Shown here piece after piece: positions 17,408 through 25,728 of a stretch of DNA of 64,000 bases. The notes under the pieces were generated by a model that worked only from the letters and a program-made list of their open reading frames with translations, was not told the origin of the DNA and ran no database searches. The DNA is from Shewanella sp. UCD-KL21. GTDB lineage: Bacteria > Pseudomonadota > Gammaproteobacteria > Enterobacterales > Shewanellaceae. The position numbers and the translations under genes were made by a program. Where the stretch lies: contig NZ_MPHK01000010.1 of assembly GCF_001957135.1 (NCBI RefSeq), positions 90,290 through 154,289 of the forward strand, in the 5' to 3' direction. Position 1 is the first letter of the stretch, and every line of letters begins with the position of its first letter.

Positions 17408-17428
17408 ACTATATATCATATAAATGCT
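17408..17428. promoter_or_regulatory. Candidate operator between the GH36 and GH42 genes
   Basis: ACTATATAT, CAT centre and ATAAATGCT match the locus operator with two mismatches in one half and one in the other. Its position could control both divergent galactosidase genes. Confidence 0.6.
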
Positions 17429-17547
17429 GAGTTAGTATATTGGCCATTAAACAGCAGGCATTAATTTGGCAACAAACCAAGTTGGGCTAACACAAATTGT
17501 ACATTAACCGCTTAACTAGGATTGCGGTTATTTTAATGGAGAAAATC

Positions 17548-19512
17548 ATGTTAGGTGTATGCTATTACCCAGAACATTGGCCTGAATCTATCTGGCAACA
17601 AGATGCCCAAGAAATGCGTCAATTGGGTTTAAAGTACGTCAGAATTGGTGAGTTTGCATGGTCTAAAATTGAGCCTCGTGATGGCGAATTTGATTTTGCT
17701 TGGTTAGATAAAGCCATTGCTACCCTTGCGGCAGAAGGCTTGCAAGTGATCATGTGTACCCCAACAGCTACACCGCCCAAATGGTTAATTGATAAACACC
17801 CTGACATTTTACCGGTTGATATTCACACCGGAGTGACTCGTGGCTTTGGTTCGCGCCGCCATTATGATTTTTCTAGTGAAAACTATTTCAACCAAGCGAT
17901 GCGTATTTCTGAAGTGGTCGCCAAGCGTTATGGCCAGCACCCTGATGTGTGCGGCTGGCAAACCGATAATGAAATTGCCTGTCATGACACCACTCACAGT
18001 GGCTCATTAGTGGCAAAACAGGCTTTTCAGCTTTGGTGTCAACAGCAATATGCTGATATCGATAGCTTAAACACCGCATGGGGCAACATATTTTGGTCTA
18101 TGGAATACCAAGATTTTAGCCAAATAGAACTGCCTATTTTAGCGGTAACCGAAACCAATCCTAGCCATCAATTGGCTTATCGTCGTTTTAGCTCAGATCA
18201 GGTGATTAAATTTCACGATGAAATGGTTAAGGTTATCCGTAAACATGCGCCGAACCGCTTTGTTACCCATAACTTTATTCCATTGGTAGATACCCAAACC
18301 GATAACTTTGCCTTAGCCAAAGATTTAGACTTTGTTAGTTACGATAATTATCCGTTAGGCCGCTCAGACATGTTCTTTAAACACATGCCTGCAGAGCAAT
18401 ACAAGCCGTATATGCGCACTGGTCATCCTGATTTTTCAAGCTATTCATTTGATCAAAGCCGTGGTGTTAGTCAAAACAACTTTTGGGTAATGGAGCAGCA
18501 ACCAGGGCCTGTGAATTGGGCCCATCATAACCCTCGCCCAGAAAAAGGCATGGTGCGTTTATGGTCATGGCAAGCCTTTGCCCATGGCGCAGATTGTGTT
18601 TGTTACTTTAGATGGCGCCAAGTGCCCTTTGCTCAGGAGCAAATGCATGCAGGCATTAAGCGCAATGATAATTCTAAAGCCGCCGCGTGGAATGAAGTGA
18701 GTCAAATGCGTGATGAACTGGCCAAAGTAAACTTCTCTATTGAAGAAAACGTTGCAGCTAAAGTCGCCATTGTCACTGGCGCCCACAGCCAATGGGTAAC
18801 TGAGATTGAACGCCAGGGCGACAGTTACAACCATCAACGAGTCGAATTTGGTTATTACACCGCATTACGTCAATTAGGCTTAGCGGTTGATTTTATCTCC
18901 GTTGACCATGATTTAAGCCCCTACAGTTTAGTGGTTGCCCCGTGTTTACCGATTGTTTCGGCTGAATTTGTGGCTAAGTGTCAGCGCGCAGATGCGCATA
19001 TCGTATTTGGCCCTCGCAGCGGCGCGAAAACCCCCGAGTTATCATTGGTGGATAATTTAGGCCCGGGATTATTGCAGCAGTTAATTCCAATTAAAGTACT
19101 GTCAACTGAAACCATTCGCCCCGATTGCAGTGAAGTAATGACTTACCATGGAGAGTCGTTTGAAAGTCACTGCTGGCGAGAAGAGCTTGAGCTAAGTGAA
19201 GATGTGATAACCGAAGCCTTTTATCACGACGGCTTACCCGCGGTAGCACGATTTGATAAAACCAGTTATATCGCCTCACTCACCTGCGAAGCATTTTTGA
19301 AGACCTATTTTGCCAACTTGTGTCAGCAACTGGATATTGTCATGACCGAATTGCCCAAAGATGTGCGCATAGTTCATCGAGGTCAATATGCCTTTGTGTT
19401 TAACTATGGCGCTAAAGCAAAGCAATTGCCTAAAGTGATACAAGGTGAGTTTGTGCTGGGTAGTGCCGACTTAGCGCCTTATGATGTTGCGGTAATTAAA
19501 CAGGCTTTATAA
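17548..19512 (+). CDS. GH42 beta-galactosidase
   Basis: This family 42 enzyme of 654 residues hydrolyses beta-galactosides in the cytoplasm (no signal peptide). It opens with [15 protein letters not shown], the hallmark N-terminus of the family. It carries [22 protein letters not shown], acid/base Glu142 in [11 protein letters not shown] and nucleophile Glu316 in [14 protein letters not shown] trimerisation domain and a small C-terminal beta domain follow. The ATG at 17548 is chosen because GGAG sits 6-7 nt upstream and the family motif begins there; a longer frame begins at 17497. GH42 enzymes usually prefer galacto-oligosaccharides or beta-galactosyl aglycones over lactose. Confidence 0.95.
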   Translation: MLGVCYYPEHWPESIWQQDAQEMRQLGLKYVRIGEFAWSKIEPRDGEFDFAWLDKAIATLAAEGLQVIMCTPTATPPKWLIDKHPDILPVDIHTGVTRGFGSRRHYDFSSENYFNQAMRISEVVAKRYGQHPDVCGWQTDNEIACHDTTHSGSLVAKQAFQLWCQQQYADIDSLNTAWGNIFWSMEYQDFSQIELPILAVTETNPSHQLAYRRFSSDQVIKFHDEMVKVIRKHAPNRFVTHNFIPLVDTQTDNFALAKDLDFVSYDNYPLGRSDMFFKHMPAEQYKPYMRTGHPDFSSYSFDQSRGVSQNNFWVMEQQPGPVNWAHHNPRPEKGMVRLWSWQAFAHGADCVCYFRWRQVPFAQEQMHAGIKRNDNSKAAAWNEVSQMRDELAKVNFSIEENVAAKVAIVTGAHSQWVTEIERQGDSYNHQRVEFGYYTALRQLGLAVDFISVDHDLSPYSLVVAPCLPIVSAEFVAKCQRADAHIVFGPRSGAKTPELSLVDNLGPGLLQQLIPIKVLSTETIRPDCSEVMTYHGESFESHCWREELELSEDVITEAFYHDGLPAVARFDKTSYIASLTCEAFLKTYFANLCQQLDIVMTELPKDVRIVHRGQYAFVFNYGAKAKQLPKVIQGEFVLGSADLAPYDVAVIKQAL

Positions 19513-19524
19513 TGAGTTAACCAT

Positions 19525-19554
19525 AAATCCCATTCATCTGAATGGGATTTTTTT
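19525..19554 (+). terminator. Terminator after the GH42 gene
   Basis: A 12-bp stem (AAATCCCATTCA and complement) with a 2-nt turn is followed by T's, 13 nt past the beta-galactosidase stop. Confidence 0.85.
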
Positions 19555-19692
19555 CACTAACCAAATACACATACTGGCGTTAGAGCTCATTGCGTTAAAA
19601 CCGGTTGCAATTTAAGTCAGCTATTAATTGGGAGCAGTGCAAAGCCACCACAATATCAACTACAAACAACAGCAAATATAAATTTCAGGCAC

Positions 19693-19713
19693 AAAAAAAC
19701 CGACTTACGTCGG
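19693..19713 (-). terminator. Terminator of the tRNA-Leu transcript
   Basis: On the minus strand, CCGAC-GTAA-GTCGG is followed by seven T, 20 nt beyond the 3' end of the tRNA. Confidence 0.8.
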
Positions 19714-19733
19714 CTTTATCCTCAAAGAGGAGA

Positions 19734-19818
19734 TGGTACCAGCGGTCGGACTCGAACCGACACGTCTTTCGACAGGGGATTTTGAATCCCCCATGTATAC
19801 CAATTTCATCACGCTGGC
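19734..19818 (-). tRNA. tRNA-Leu (anticodon CAA)
   Basis: The minus strand folds as an 85-nt class II tRNA. The acceptor GCCAGCG pairs with CGCTGGT (one G-U) and the encoded ACCA end follows. The D-loop has GGTATACA, the anticodon stem-loop GGGGA-TTCAAAA-TCCCC reads CAA, a long variable arm typical of Leu follows, and the T-arm is GTCGGTTCGAGTCCGAC. CAA decodes UUG. A terminator lies after it and a good sigma-70 promoter 44 nt before it. Confidence 0.96.
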
Positions 19819-19861
19819 ATCATATTGTAGTCAATCAAGCTTGGCTCAATTGAGTGACGGA

Positions 19862-19889
19862 ATTATACCTAGGCCAATGACAATGGCAA
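19862..19889 (-). promoter_or_regulatory. Sigma-70 promoter of tRNA-Leu
   Basis: The minus strand reads TTGCCA, 16 nt, then TATAAT, placing transcription start roughly 35-40 nt before the mature tRNA. Confidence 0.65.
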
Positions 19890-20080
19890 GCCCTTTCATA
19901 AGCAAAATGATCAAATCAATCTCAATAGCTTAAATCTCATTCAAGTAGGGCAAATTTGCGCTAATCGACATTAATAAATCTTCCCCATTAAAAAGCAGTG
20001 ACTTTATTGATCGAGATCATAAATGTTAAAAAATGAAAATAGTATGTTAAAGATGGTTTTACAATGAAAGGATAATGATT

Positions 20081-20212
20081 ATGGCTTTTTGGTTAGATTT
20101 AATGTTTGGTAACGCAATCGGATTGCTGTCAATGATTGTTATCTTCTGCACCATGGGGATCATGTCTTACATGATGTGGATGTTTATTGTGAAATCTGCT
20201 CCTAAGGAATAG
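20081..20212 (+). CDS. DUF3149-type single-pass membrane microprotein (43 aa)
   Basis: The 43-residue frame starts at an ATG with AAAGGA 8 nt upstream and ends just before a strong terminator. The sequence is mostly one Met-rich hydrophobic helix (about residues 13-36, LLSMIVIFCTMGIMSYMM) with a short Lys/Glu tail. Its size, the N-terminal MAFWLDLMFGN and a final short charged tail match DUF3149 microproteins of Shewanella-like bacteria, from memory. Function is unknown; a helper of a larger membrane protein is one possibility. It stands alone between tRNA-Leu and the SieB-like gene. Confidence 0.75.
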   Translation: MAFWLDLMFGNAIGLLSMIVIFCTMGIMSYMMWMFIVKSAPKE

Positions 20213-20260
20213 TTACTACCCTCCTTCTATAATTTTTGTTATTTGTTATTTGTTTCTTTA

Positions 20261-20281
20261 GGGGGCTTTCGCCCCCATTTT
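20261..20281 (+). terminator. Terminator after the DUF3149 microprotein
   Basis: GGGGGC-TTTC-GCCCCC followed by ATTTTTA is a very stable hairpin between two convergent genes. Confidence 0.9.
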
Positions 20282-20307
20282 TATGTTTATCCGACTCAAT
20301 CTCTAGA

Positions 20308-20916
20308 TTACGCGGCATGCTTTCTAGGTTGCACGAGACCATTTACAAACTGCGGGCGTGCTTTAATAAGGTGATTAAGCTCTTCCTTACTTGGCTCGCC
20401 TGCGGGTAATCTCAATACTTCACGATTTAAATACAATCGCGCTTTCATTGAAATTTTATACTCAGCAGTCGGCCCTTGAATCGCATAGTGACGCTCATTA
20501 CCCACTAACTCTAAAATATTACTGTCCACTAAACCTTTAACCGCCAATTCGTTTTGCGGTAGCGCCAAAATTGTCGCTCCCTGTAAAAAGAACTCTCGCA
20601 GTAACGCTCGCTCAGCGGGATCAAGTAACTTAACTTTGGCTTCTATGGTTTCAACAGCGCGTTTTTCTTTTAAAATCCCAATCGTCTCGTCAACCACAAA
20701 GGTGAATAACTGGCTCAAGAAGAAAGCGGCACCAACAATGAGCCCTAAGCCAATAAAGTGGCCATAATCTGACACCAGTGCCGACAAAGAAAGCGTCTCC
20801 AGCACGTGCTGAGGTGCAACTAATAACACTGCACAAGCGATCACTAACCACAGCATAGTGCTGACTAAAACTCGTTTGATATTCACTAAATTTACAGCCT
20901 TTAATTTCATTTTCAT
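20308..20916 (-). CDS. SieB-like (superinfection exclusion B family) membrane protein
   Basis: This protein of about 202 residues has two N-terminal membrane helices (LVSTMLWLVIACAVLLVAP and FIGLGLIVGAAFFLSQLFTF). A cytoplasmic part follows, including DPAERALLREFFLQGATILALP and a small winged-helix-like C-terminus. This resembles the superinfection exclusion B family, which is also widespread on chromosomes outside prophages; no phage genes are near. Several in-frame starts exist (GTG 20931, ATGs 20922/20919/20916). GGAAAG fits best with the ATG at 20916. Whether it has any anti-phage role is unknown. Confidence 0.65.
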   Translation of the reverse strand: MKMKLKAVNLVNIKRVLVSTMLWLVIACAVLLVAPQHVLETLSLSALVSDYGHFIGLGLIVGAAFFLSQLFTFVVDETIGILKEKRAVETIEAKVKLLDPAERALLREFFLQGATILALPQNELAVKGLVDSNILELVGNERHYAIQGPTAEYKISMKARLYLNREVLRLPAGEPSKEELNHLIKARPQFVNGLVQPRKHAA

Positions 20917-21094
20917 CATCATGCTTTCCACAGTGTCAGATTTTTGAATCTAAACTTAGTAAAGCAATTTCAATGCCAATAAAATGGAAATGACTAAAAG
21001 TAGTTAACGCGATGACTTATTTAGCGGAAGAGCAAACAACGGCAGTTAGGCGCATCAAATAAGTTGTTTAATGCGCCATGAAGATCGAAGCTAT

Positions 21095-21180
21095 GCTAGA
21101 AGTTTGGCTAGAGGCTTGGCTAGCGTTATAAGCTAGAGGTTTAGCTAGATTTATAAGCTAAAGGTTTAGCTTATAAATCT
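21095..21180. repeat. Degenerate 12/13-bp tandem repeat ending in a 34-bp palindrome
   Basis: Seven units begin with GCT, mostly GCTAGA; 12-mers such as GCTAGAGGTTTA alternate with 13-mers ending TTATAA. The last part (21147-21180) is a perfect inverted repeat of 16-bp arms (AGATTTATAAGCTAAA and complement) around GG. It lies 18 nt past the tcdA stop without a T-tract, so termination is doubtful. Confidence 0.85.
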
Positions 21181-21197
21181 TGGCATGCTGCACTAGA

Positions 21198-21995
21198 TTA
21201 TTTGGCCGCCAATTTGGCTAATACTCGACTTGCAGCAATAAAACCAAAGGTGCCTGTAACCATAGTCACTGCGCCAAACCCTGACGCACAATCCATTCTC
21301 ATACTGCCATCGGCGCTATTTTTAGTACTGCAGACGCTACCATCATGTTGAGGGTAGACCAGCTGTTGCGTTGAAAACACTGCGTCAACGGCAAATCTGC
21401 GGGCAACATTTTTTGAGAAGTTATATTCTCTACGCAAAATGTTTCTAACTTTCGCTAATAACGGATCTTGATAGGTTTTAGCTAAATCGGTTAATTGAAT
21501 TTGAGTAGGATCGGTTTGACCACCTGCGCCGCCTACGGTGACAATTTTCAGCTTATTTCTTTTACACCAGGCAATTAACGCAGCTTTTTGTTTAACGGCA
21601 TCAATACAGTCAACCACATAATCAATCGCTAACGGGTTCGTTTTACTGCCCAAATACTCCGCCAAATTATCGACAGTGATAAAGTCTTCAACTTCATTGA
21701 CCACGCACTCAGGATTGATTTCAATAATACGCTGCGCCATTACTTCAACTTTGGACTGGCCGATGGTGGATGCTATAGCGTGAGATTGACGATTGGTATT
21801 TGTGACACATATGTCATCTAAATCAATCAGTGTTATTTGCCCTATACCACTACGTGCCAGCGATTCGGCGACCCAAGTCCCTACCCCACCAATACCGATG
21901 ATCACGACATGTGCATTAGCAAAGTTTTCCAATGCCGCTTGACCGTATAGTCGACCTATACCACCAAAACGATTTAAGTATGATTCAGACAACAT
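21198..21995 (-). CDS. tcdA: tRNA threonylcarbamoyladenosine dehydratase
   Basis: TcdA (CsdL) uses ATP to cyclise t6A37 to ct6A in ANN-decoding tRNAs. The 265-residue protein is E1/ThiF-like: FGGIGRLYGQAAL at the N-terminus, the nucleotide loop VVIIGIGGVGTWVAESLARSGIG, LIDLDDICVTNTNRQ, the substrate region DYVVDCIDAVKQKAALIAWC and C-terminal GFGAVTMVTGTFGFIAASRVL. Length matches the family. AAGAG lies before the ATG. It is transcribed alone. Confidence 0.95.
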   Translation of the reverse strand: MLSESYLNRFGGIGRLYGQAALENFANAHVVIIGIGGVGTWVAESLARSGIGQITLIDLDDICVTNTNRQSHAIASTIGQSKVEVMAQRIIEINPECVVNEVEDFITVDNLAEYLGSKTNPLAIDYVVDCIDAVKQKAALIAWCKRNKLKIVTVGGAGGQTDPTQIQLTDLAKTYQDPLLAKVRNILRREYNFSKNVARRFAVDAVFSTQQLVYPQHDGSVCSTKNSADGSMRMDCASGFGAVTMVTGTFGFIAASRVLAKLAAK

Positions 21996-22221
21996 GTATT
22001 GCTCTTTAAACTCTCAATGTGGGGGGCGGTATTTTATACGAAATCCACTCAGATCTGAATGTATTCCTCAATTAAACCTTAGTTACACATTGAAACACCT
22101 ATTAATAAAACCACCAATGCGCAGCAAAAACAAAGAAAGCTAGTTAACTATACCAGCAAAACTGTTAATCAGCATTTAATTCATTGTAAATCATAATGAT
22201 ACGCACAAATTAAATCCAACC

Positions 22222-22243
22222 TAAAGTGATGCGGATCACACTT
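22222..22243. promoter_or_regulatory. Candidate CRP binding site upstream of the first porin
   Basis: The core AGTGA-N6-TCACA (22225-22240) lies in a symmetric 22-bp context. Read on the minus strand it is TGTGA-N6-TCACT, one base off the CRP consensus. It is the main signal in the 366-bp tcdA/porin gap and lies about 145 nt before the porin start. Confidence 0.55.
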
Positions 22244-22290
22244 TTGTATGAACTTTTTGTGGCAATATCCTCCACAGAACAGGAATTACT

Positions 22291-22350
22291 ATGAATAACG
22301 ATAAGGTTGATAACCCAGTTGTTATTTTCTATCAATATCAGCAAGCATAG
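22291..22350 (+). CDS. Possible 19-aa leader ORF before the porin gene
   Basis: An ATG 7 nt after AGGAAT opens a 19-codon frame (MNNDKVDNPVVIFYQYQQA). Its stop codon is inside a 7-bp hairpin (TATCAGC at 22336, GCTGATA at 22350). It ends 37 nt before the porin ATG. It could be a regulatory leader or chance; no amino acid run typical of attenuators is seen. Confidence 0.25.
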   Translation: MNNDKVDNPVVIFYQYQQA

Positions 22351-22387
22351 CTGATAAAAATCAAGCCCTTACCAAAGGAAGATTAAG

Positions 22388-23428
22388 ATGATGAAAAAAA
22401 ACCTGATCACTGCAGCAATTTTATCTTGCACTGCAATGACCTCTTTTACTGCTCTAGCTGATGGCCCAAATTTTTATGGCCGCGCCGACCTTGCAATCAC
22501 TAATTCTAGTGAAGGCATTGCAACTCAAAACCAAAAAGATGGCACTGTCATTGAAAATAACTTTTCATGGTTAGGCGTTAAAGGTTCTGAAAAAATCAGT
22601 GATGACGTAGAAATCTTATATCAAATGGAGTTCGGCGTTTCTAACTTCGATAACTCTGGTAACACTTTTGCCGCTCGTAACAGCTTTTTAGGTATTAAAA
22701 CCGTTGCTGGTACCGCTTTAGTTGGTCGTAATGACACTGTTTTTAAAGCTGCTGAAGGTGGGTTTGATTTATTCGGTAACACTAACTCTGATATCGATTT
22801 ACTGGTTGTTGGCCAAAACCGTGAAGCGGATGGCTTTAGCTACTACTCACCAAAAATTGCTGATTTAGTTACATTAAATGCCACTTACTTAATGGACGAC
22901 AATCACGAATCTACCAGTAGCTCTATGTATGCGTTAAGCGCCACTGTTGGTGATAAAGCCCTTAAATCACATAACTTTTATGCCGCTGCAGCTTACCAAG
23001 ATGGTATCAGCGATGTAGAAGCATACCGTGGTGTGGTTCAAGCTAAATTCGGTAACTTTATTGTTGGCGGTTTATACCAAAACAGTAAAAGCCAAAAAGC
23101 TGAGTTAGACCACCTTGAAGGTGATAGCTACTATGTAAACCTAGCTTACTTAATGGGTAACCTTAAGCTTAAAGCTGCTTACGGTTATGATGATTCAGGC
23201 CTAGGTAAGTACGCTAGCCGTTTTGTTAGCGGAAGCGATACTGGCAGCTTAGAGCAAATGAGCGATTTCGAAATCAACCAGTTCAGTGTTGGTGCAGATT
23301 ACCGCGTTAGCCCAAGTACCCTAGTTTACGGTCACTACACTAAGTATGATGGCGACATGGTATTAAACCAAACTAGCCAAAGCTTAAATGATGATATCGT
23401 GACTGTTGGTTTACGTTACGACTTCTAA
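22388..23428 (+). CDS. Outer-membrane general porin (first of two tandem paralogues)
   Basis: This 346-residue precursor has a signal peptide (residues 1-24, cleaved after TALA). The mature N-terminus DGPNFYGRADLAITNS is typical of trimeric 16-strand gram-negative porins. It continues with WLGVKGSEKISDDVEILYQMEFG, ARNSFLGIKT, the constriction-type VGRNDTVFKAAEG and a C-terminal VGLRYDF ending in Phe. GGAAG precedes the ATG. The gene 443 bp downstream is a clear paralogue. It mediates passive entry of small solutes. The CRP-like site upstream suggests carbon-dependent expression. Confidence 0.92.
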   Translation: MMKKNLITAAILSCTAMTSFTALADGPNFYGRADLAITNSSEGIATQNQKDGTVIENNFSWLGVKGSEKISDDVEILYQMEFGVSNFDNSGNTFAARNSFLGIKTVAGTALVGRNDTVFKAAEGGFDLFGNTNSDIDLLVVGQNREADGFSYYSPKIADLVTLNATYLMDDNHESTSSSMYALSATVGDKALKSHNFYAAAAYQDGISDVEAYRGVVQAKFGNFIVGGLYQNSKSQKAELDHLEGDSYYVNLAYLMGNLKLKAAYGYDDSGLGKYASRFVSGSDTGSLEQMSDFEINQFSVGADYRVSPSTLVYGHYTKYDGDMVLNQTSQSLNDDIVTVGLRYDF

Positions 23429-23450
23429 TTTAGCGGTCTAAATGATGATG

Positions 23451-23479
23451 AAAAACGGTCTAATTAGGCCGTTTTTTTT
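23451..23479 (+). terminator. Terminator after the first porin
   Basis: AACGGTCTAA and TTAGGCCGTT pair fully (one G-U), followed by eight T, 22 nt past the stop. Confidence 0.85.
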
Positions 23480-23871
23480 GTTTTTAACAACCAAAGGCTG
23501 ATTTTAATAAGCTAATAACTAAAAAAACTACAATAACAACACGTCATAACCCGCACTTAAGCAACTGCTTAATTTGATACAGATCCCATCATTTACTGAA
23601 CTAACGCATTTTTCATTAGTTGTGAACCTCCCTAAATAGGTATAACGCGATAAAATTGTTAAACAAAACCCAAATACACCGAATGCATCACATCTTTAAT
23701 ACATAAAAATCACTTCAAAACAAAAAACTTGATCTAGCCCACAACTTTTTAACCTTAAAGCTGCAAATATTGCTACAAGTTTGTTACGCAGACTATTCTG
23801 CTAGAAATGCCACTAAAACAATCCCATATTAAATGGGTAGAGAACATCACGTTCTAAAGGGAGTATGAAAG
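23480..23871. other. Intergenic region between the two porins
   Basis: About 390 A/T-rich bases with no convincing ORF. It must hold the promoter of the second porin. GGGAG about 10 nt before 23872 is its ribosome site. I see no strong CRP-type palindrome, unlike the region before the first porin. Confidence 0.6.
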
Positions 23872-24915
23872 ATGAAAAAGACTTTATTATCTGCATCAGT
23901 TGTATCTGTTTTAACCCTCACTTCGTTCGCAGCGCTAGCCGACGGTCCTGATTTTTACGGTCGCTTAGATTTATCTATCACCAACTCTGAAACCGGCGCA
24001 ACCCTGCAAAGCGGCACTAACGGTGTAACCCTTGGTGAAAGTGGTACTTTCATTGAAAATAACTTCTCACTACTGGGTGTGAAGGGCAGCGAAAAAATTA
24101 CTGATGGCGTTGAAGTGCTGTACCAAATGGAATTTCAAGTAGAAAACACGTCTGGCAAAGGTGATGTTTTCAAAGCGCGTAACACTTACTTAGGAATTAA
24201 AACGGAAGGCGGCTCAGTGCTAGTCGGCCGTAACGATACCGTATTTAAAGCTGCTGAAGGTGGTGTGGATATTTTTGGTAATACCAATGCCGATATCGAC
24301 CGTTTAGTTGGCGGACAAACTCGTAGTGCCGATGGTTTTTGGTACTACTCACCACTTATTGCTGACATGTTTACCATTAATGCCACCTATTTAATGGAAG
24401 ATAATCAAGCCTCTGATGATTCTCAATATGCCTTAAGCGTGACCTTTGGTGACAAAGGCCTTAAAAAACACAATTACTATGTCGCGGGTGCTTATAACAA
24501 AGCCATTGGTGGAATTGACGCATACCGCGCAGTAGCACAATTTAAAGCCGGTGATTTTAAAATTGGTGGTTTATTCCAAAACTCAGAAAGTGTGACCAAT
24601 TCAGATCAAGACGGCAATACTTACTTTATTAATCTGGCTTACAACTTAAATGGCGTAAACTTAAAAGTAGAATACGGTGCTGATGAAGCAGGTTTTGGTA
24701 ACTATTACAAGAACCTAACAAAAGATACTGCCGGTGTAATGCCTGATGATGTCAATGTGCAAAATATCACTATTGGTGCTGATTACCGCGTTGCTAAATC
24801 AACCTTAGTGTTTGCCCATTACGCTATGTATGAAGGTGATTACACAGTGGCTAATGCTAAAACAGATCTCGAAGACGACAATGTCTTCAGTGTTGGTATG
24901 CGTTACGACTTCTAA
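23872..24915 (+). CDS. Outer-membrane general porin (second tandem paralogue)
   Basis: This 347-residue precursor has signal peptide MKKTLLSASVV ... ALA and mature start DGPDFYGRLDLSITNS, ending VGMRYDF. It aligns along its whole length with the upstream porin (LGVKGSEKI, LYQMEF, VGRNDTVFKAAEGG, FGNTN, YSP, NATYLM). Differences concentrate in loops: it has an N-terminal insertion (TLQSGTNGVTLGESGT) and different C-terminal loops. Separate terminators and a long gap indicate separate transcription. Duplication followed by loop divergence suggests different permeability or phage/colicin exposure, but substrates are unknown. Confidence 0.92.
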   Translation: MKKTLLSASVVSVLTLTSFAALADGPDFYGRLDLSITNSETGATLQSGTNGVTLGESGTFIENNFSLLGVKGSEKITDGVEVLYQMEFQVENTSGKGDVFKARNTYLGIKTEGGSVLVGRNDTVFKAAEGGVDIFGNTNADIDRLVGGQTRSADGFWYYSPLIADMFTINATYLMEDNQASDDSQYALSVTFGDKGLKKHNYYVAGAYNKAIGGIDAYRAVAQFKAGDFKIGGLFQNSESVTNSDQDGNTYFINLAYNLNGVNLKVEYGADEAGFGNYYKNLTKDTAGVMPDDVNVQNITIGADYRVAKSTLVFAHYAMYEGDYTVANAKTDLEDDNVFSVGMRYDF

Positions 24916-24936
24916 TCGTTATTGAGTCTACAACTG

Positions 24937-24962
24937 AAAAAGCGACCTGATGGTCGCTTTTT
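24937..24962. terminator. Terminator after the second porin
   Basis: AAAAAGCGACC-TGAT-GGTCGCTTTTT is symmetric, so it can also stop the leftward tpm transcript that ends at 24999. Confidence 0.9.
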
Positions 24963-24998
24963 TATTGTCTGCCGCTCAAAAAAACAATAGAGAAAACT

Positions 24999-25661
24999 TT
25001 ATGATGACTTGCGGGTTAACAAATAAGCCGCTTCATTTAACCAAGCAACATTTTTATTTAAAAACCGTGGGTTATCAGCTAATACATCAGCGCACTCGAG
25101 TAATTCAACCTCAAAATAAGGCGCGAGGTATTGTTCAATCCACTGCGGACTTACCGCAAATGGCGGGCCATTAAGCTCCGCTGGCGGGTAATCTAGGGTA
25201 ATCAATAATCCTTTGACCTTAGCAGGAATTAACTTTGCCAGTTGCTGTGCATATTGCTGGCGCATTTGCTCTGGCCAAGCAATTAAGGCGGCGCGATCGT
25301 AAAAAGCCTGAATCGACTTTGTCACCGTTAATGGTAGGGTAAAAATATCACCTTGAATAAGGGTTACTTGATCAGCACAAAAGAATTGATGCTCTGCTTG
25401 CTGAGTCATGCTCACAGGCAAATTATTGTCGCTAAAAAAATCTTCAACAGCTGTTTGGCTAAGCTCACAGCCAACAACATCATGACCTTGCTCAGCAAGG
25501 TAACACATGTCTAATGACTTGCCACATAAAGGCACAAACACCTCTGCACGGCTATCGACGGCAAGTGTAGACCAATATTTTACTAAAAATGGATTCACTT
25601 GCGGTTGATGAAAACCGATTTGTTGTAACTGCCACTTCTCATGCCAAAAACTCGCTTCCAT
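24999..25661 (-). CDS. tpm: Thiopurine S-methyltransferase family protein
   Basis: The 220 residues (E. coli-type Tpm is about 218) include [49 protein letters not shown] (SAM-binding loop), [25 protein letters not shown] and [20 protein letters not shown]. The enzyme transfers methyl groups from SAM to thiopurines in vitro. In bacteria it is linked to methylation of selenium and tellurium compounds. It is transcribed alone. Cytoplasmic. Confidence 0.95.
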   Translation of the reverse strand: MEASFWHEKWQLQQIGFHQPQVNPFLVKYWSTLAVDSRAEVFVPLCGKSLDMCYLAEQGHDVVGCELSQTAVEDFFSDNNLPVSMTQQAEHQFFCADQVTLIQGDIFTLPLTVTKSIQAFYDRAALIAWPEQMRQQYAQQLAKLIPAKVKGLLITLDYPPAELNGPPFAVSPQWIEQYLAPYFEVELLECADVLADNPRFLNKNVAWLNEAAYLLTRKSS

Positions 25662-25728
25662 GTAGATAAACTCAAGTCAGTAAATAATGCATCTAACTCT
25701 AATCACTCTAAAAGTGAGATGCAACACT

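Noticed and set aside
19734..19818. tRNA-Leu as an integration site for the galactoside locus
   Set aside because: No duplicated tRNA 3' end or integrase was seen on either side.
19605..19933. Two overlapping plus-strand ORFs ending with SDSNRHVFRQ or VGLEPTRLSTG
   Set aside because: They are translations of the antisense of tRNA-Leu(CAA); such peptides are a common annotation artefact.
20308..20931. Prophage remnant indicated by the SieB-like gene
   Set aside because: No integrase, capsid or att repeat is visible, and the neighbours are housekeeping genes.
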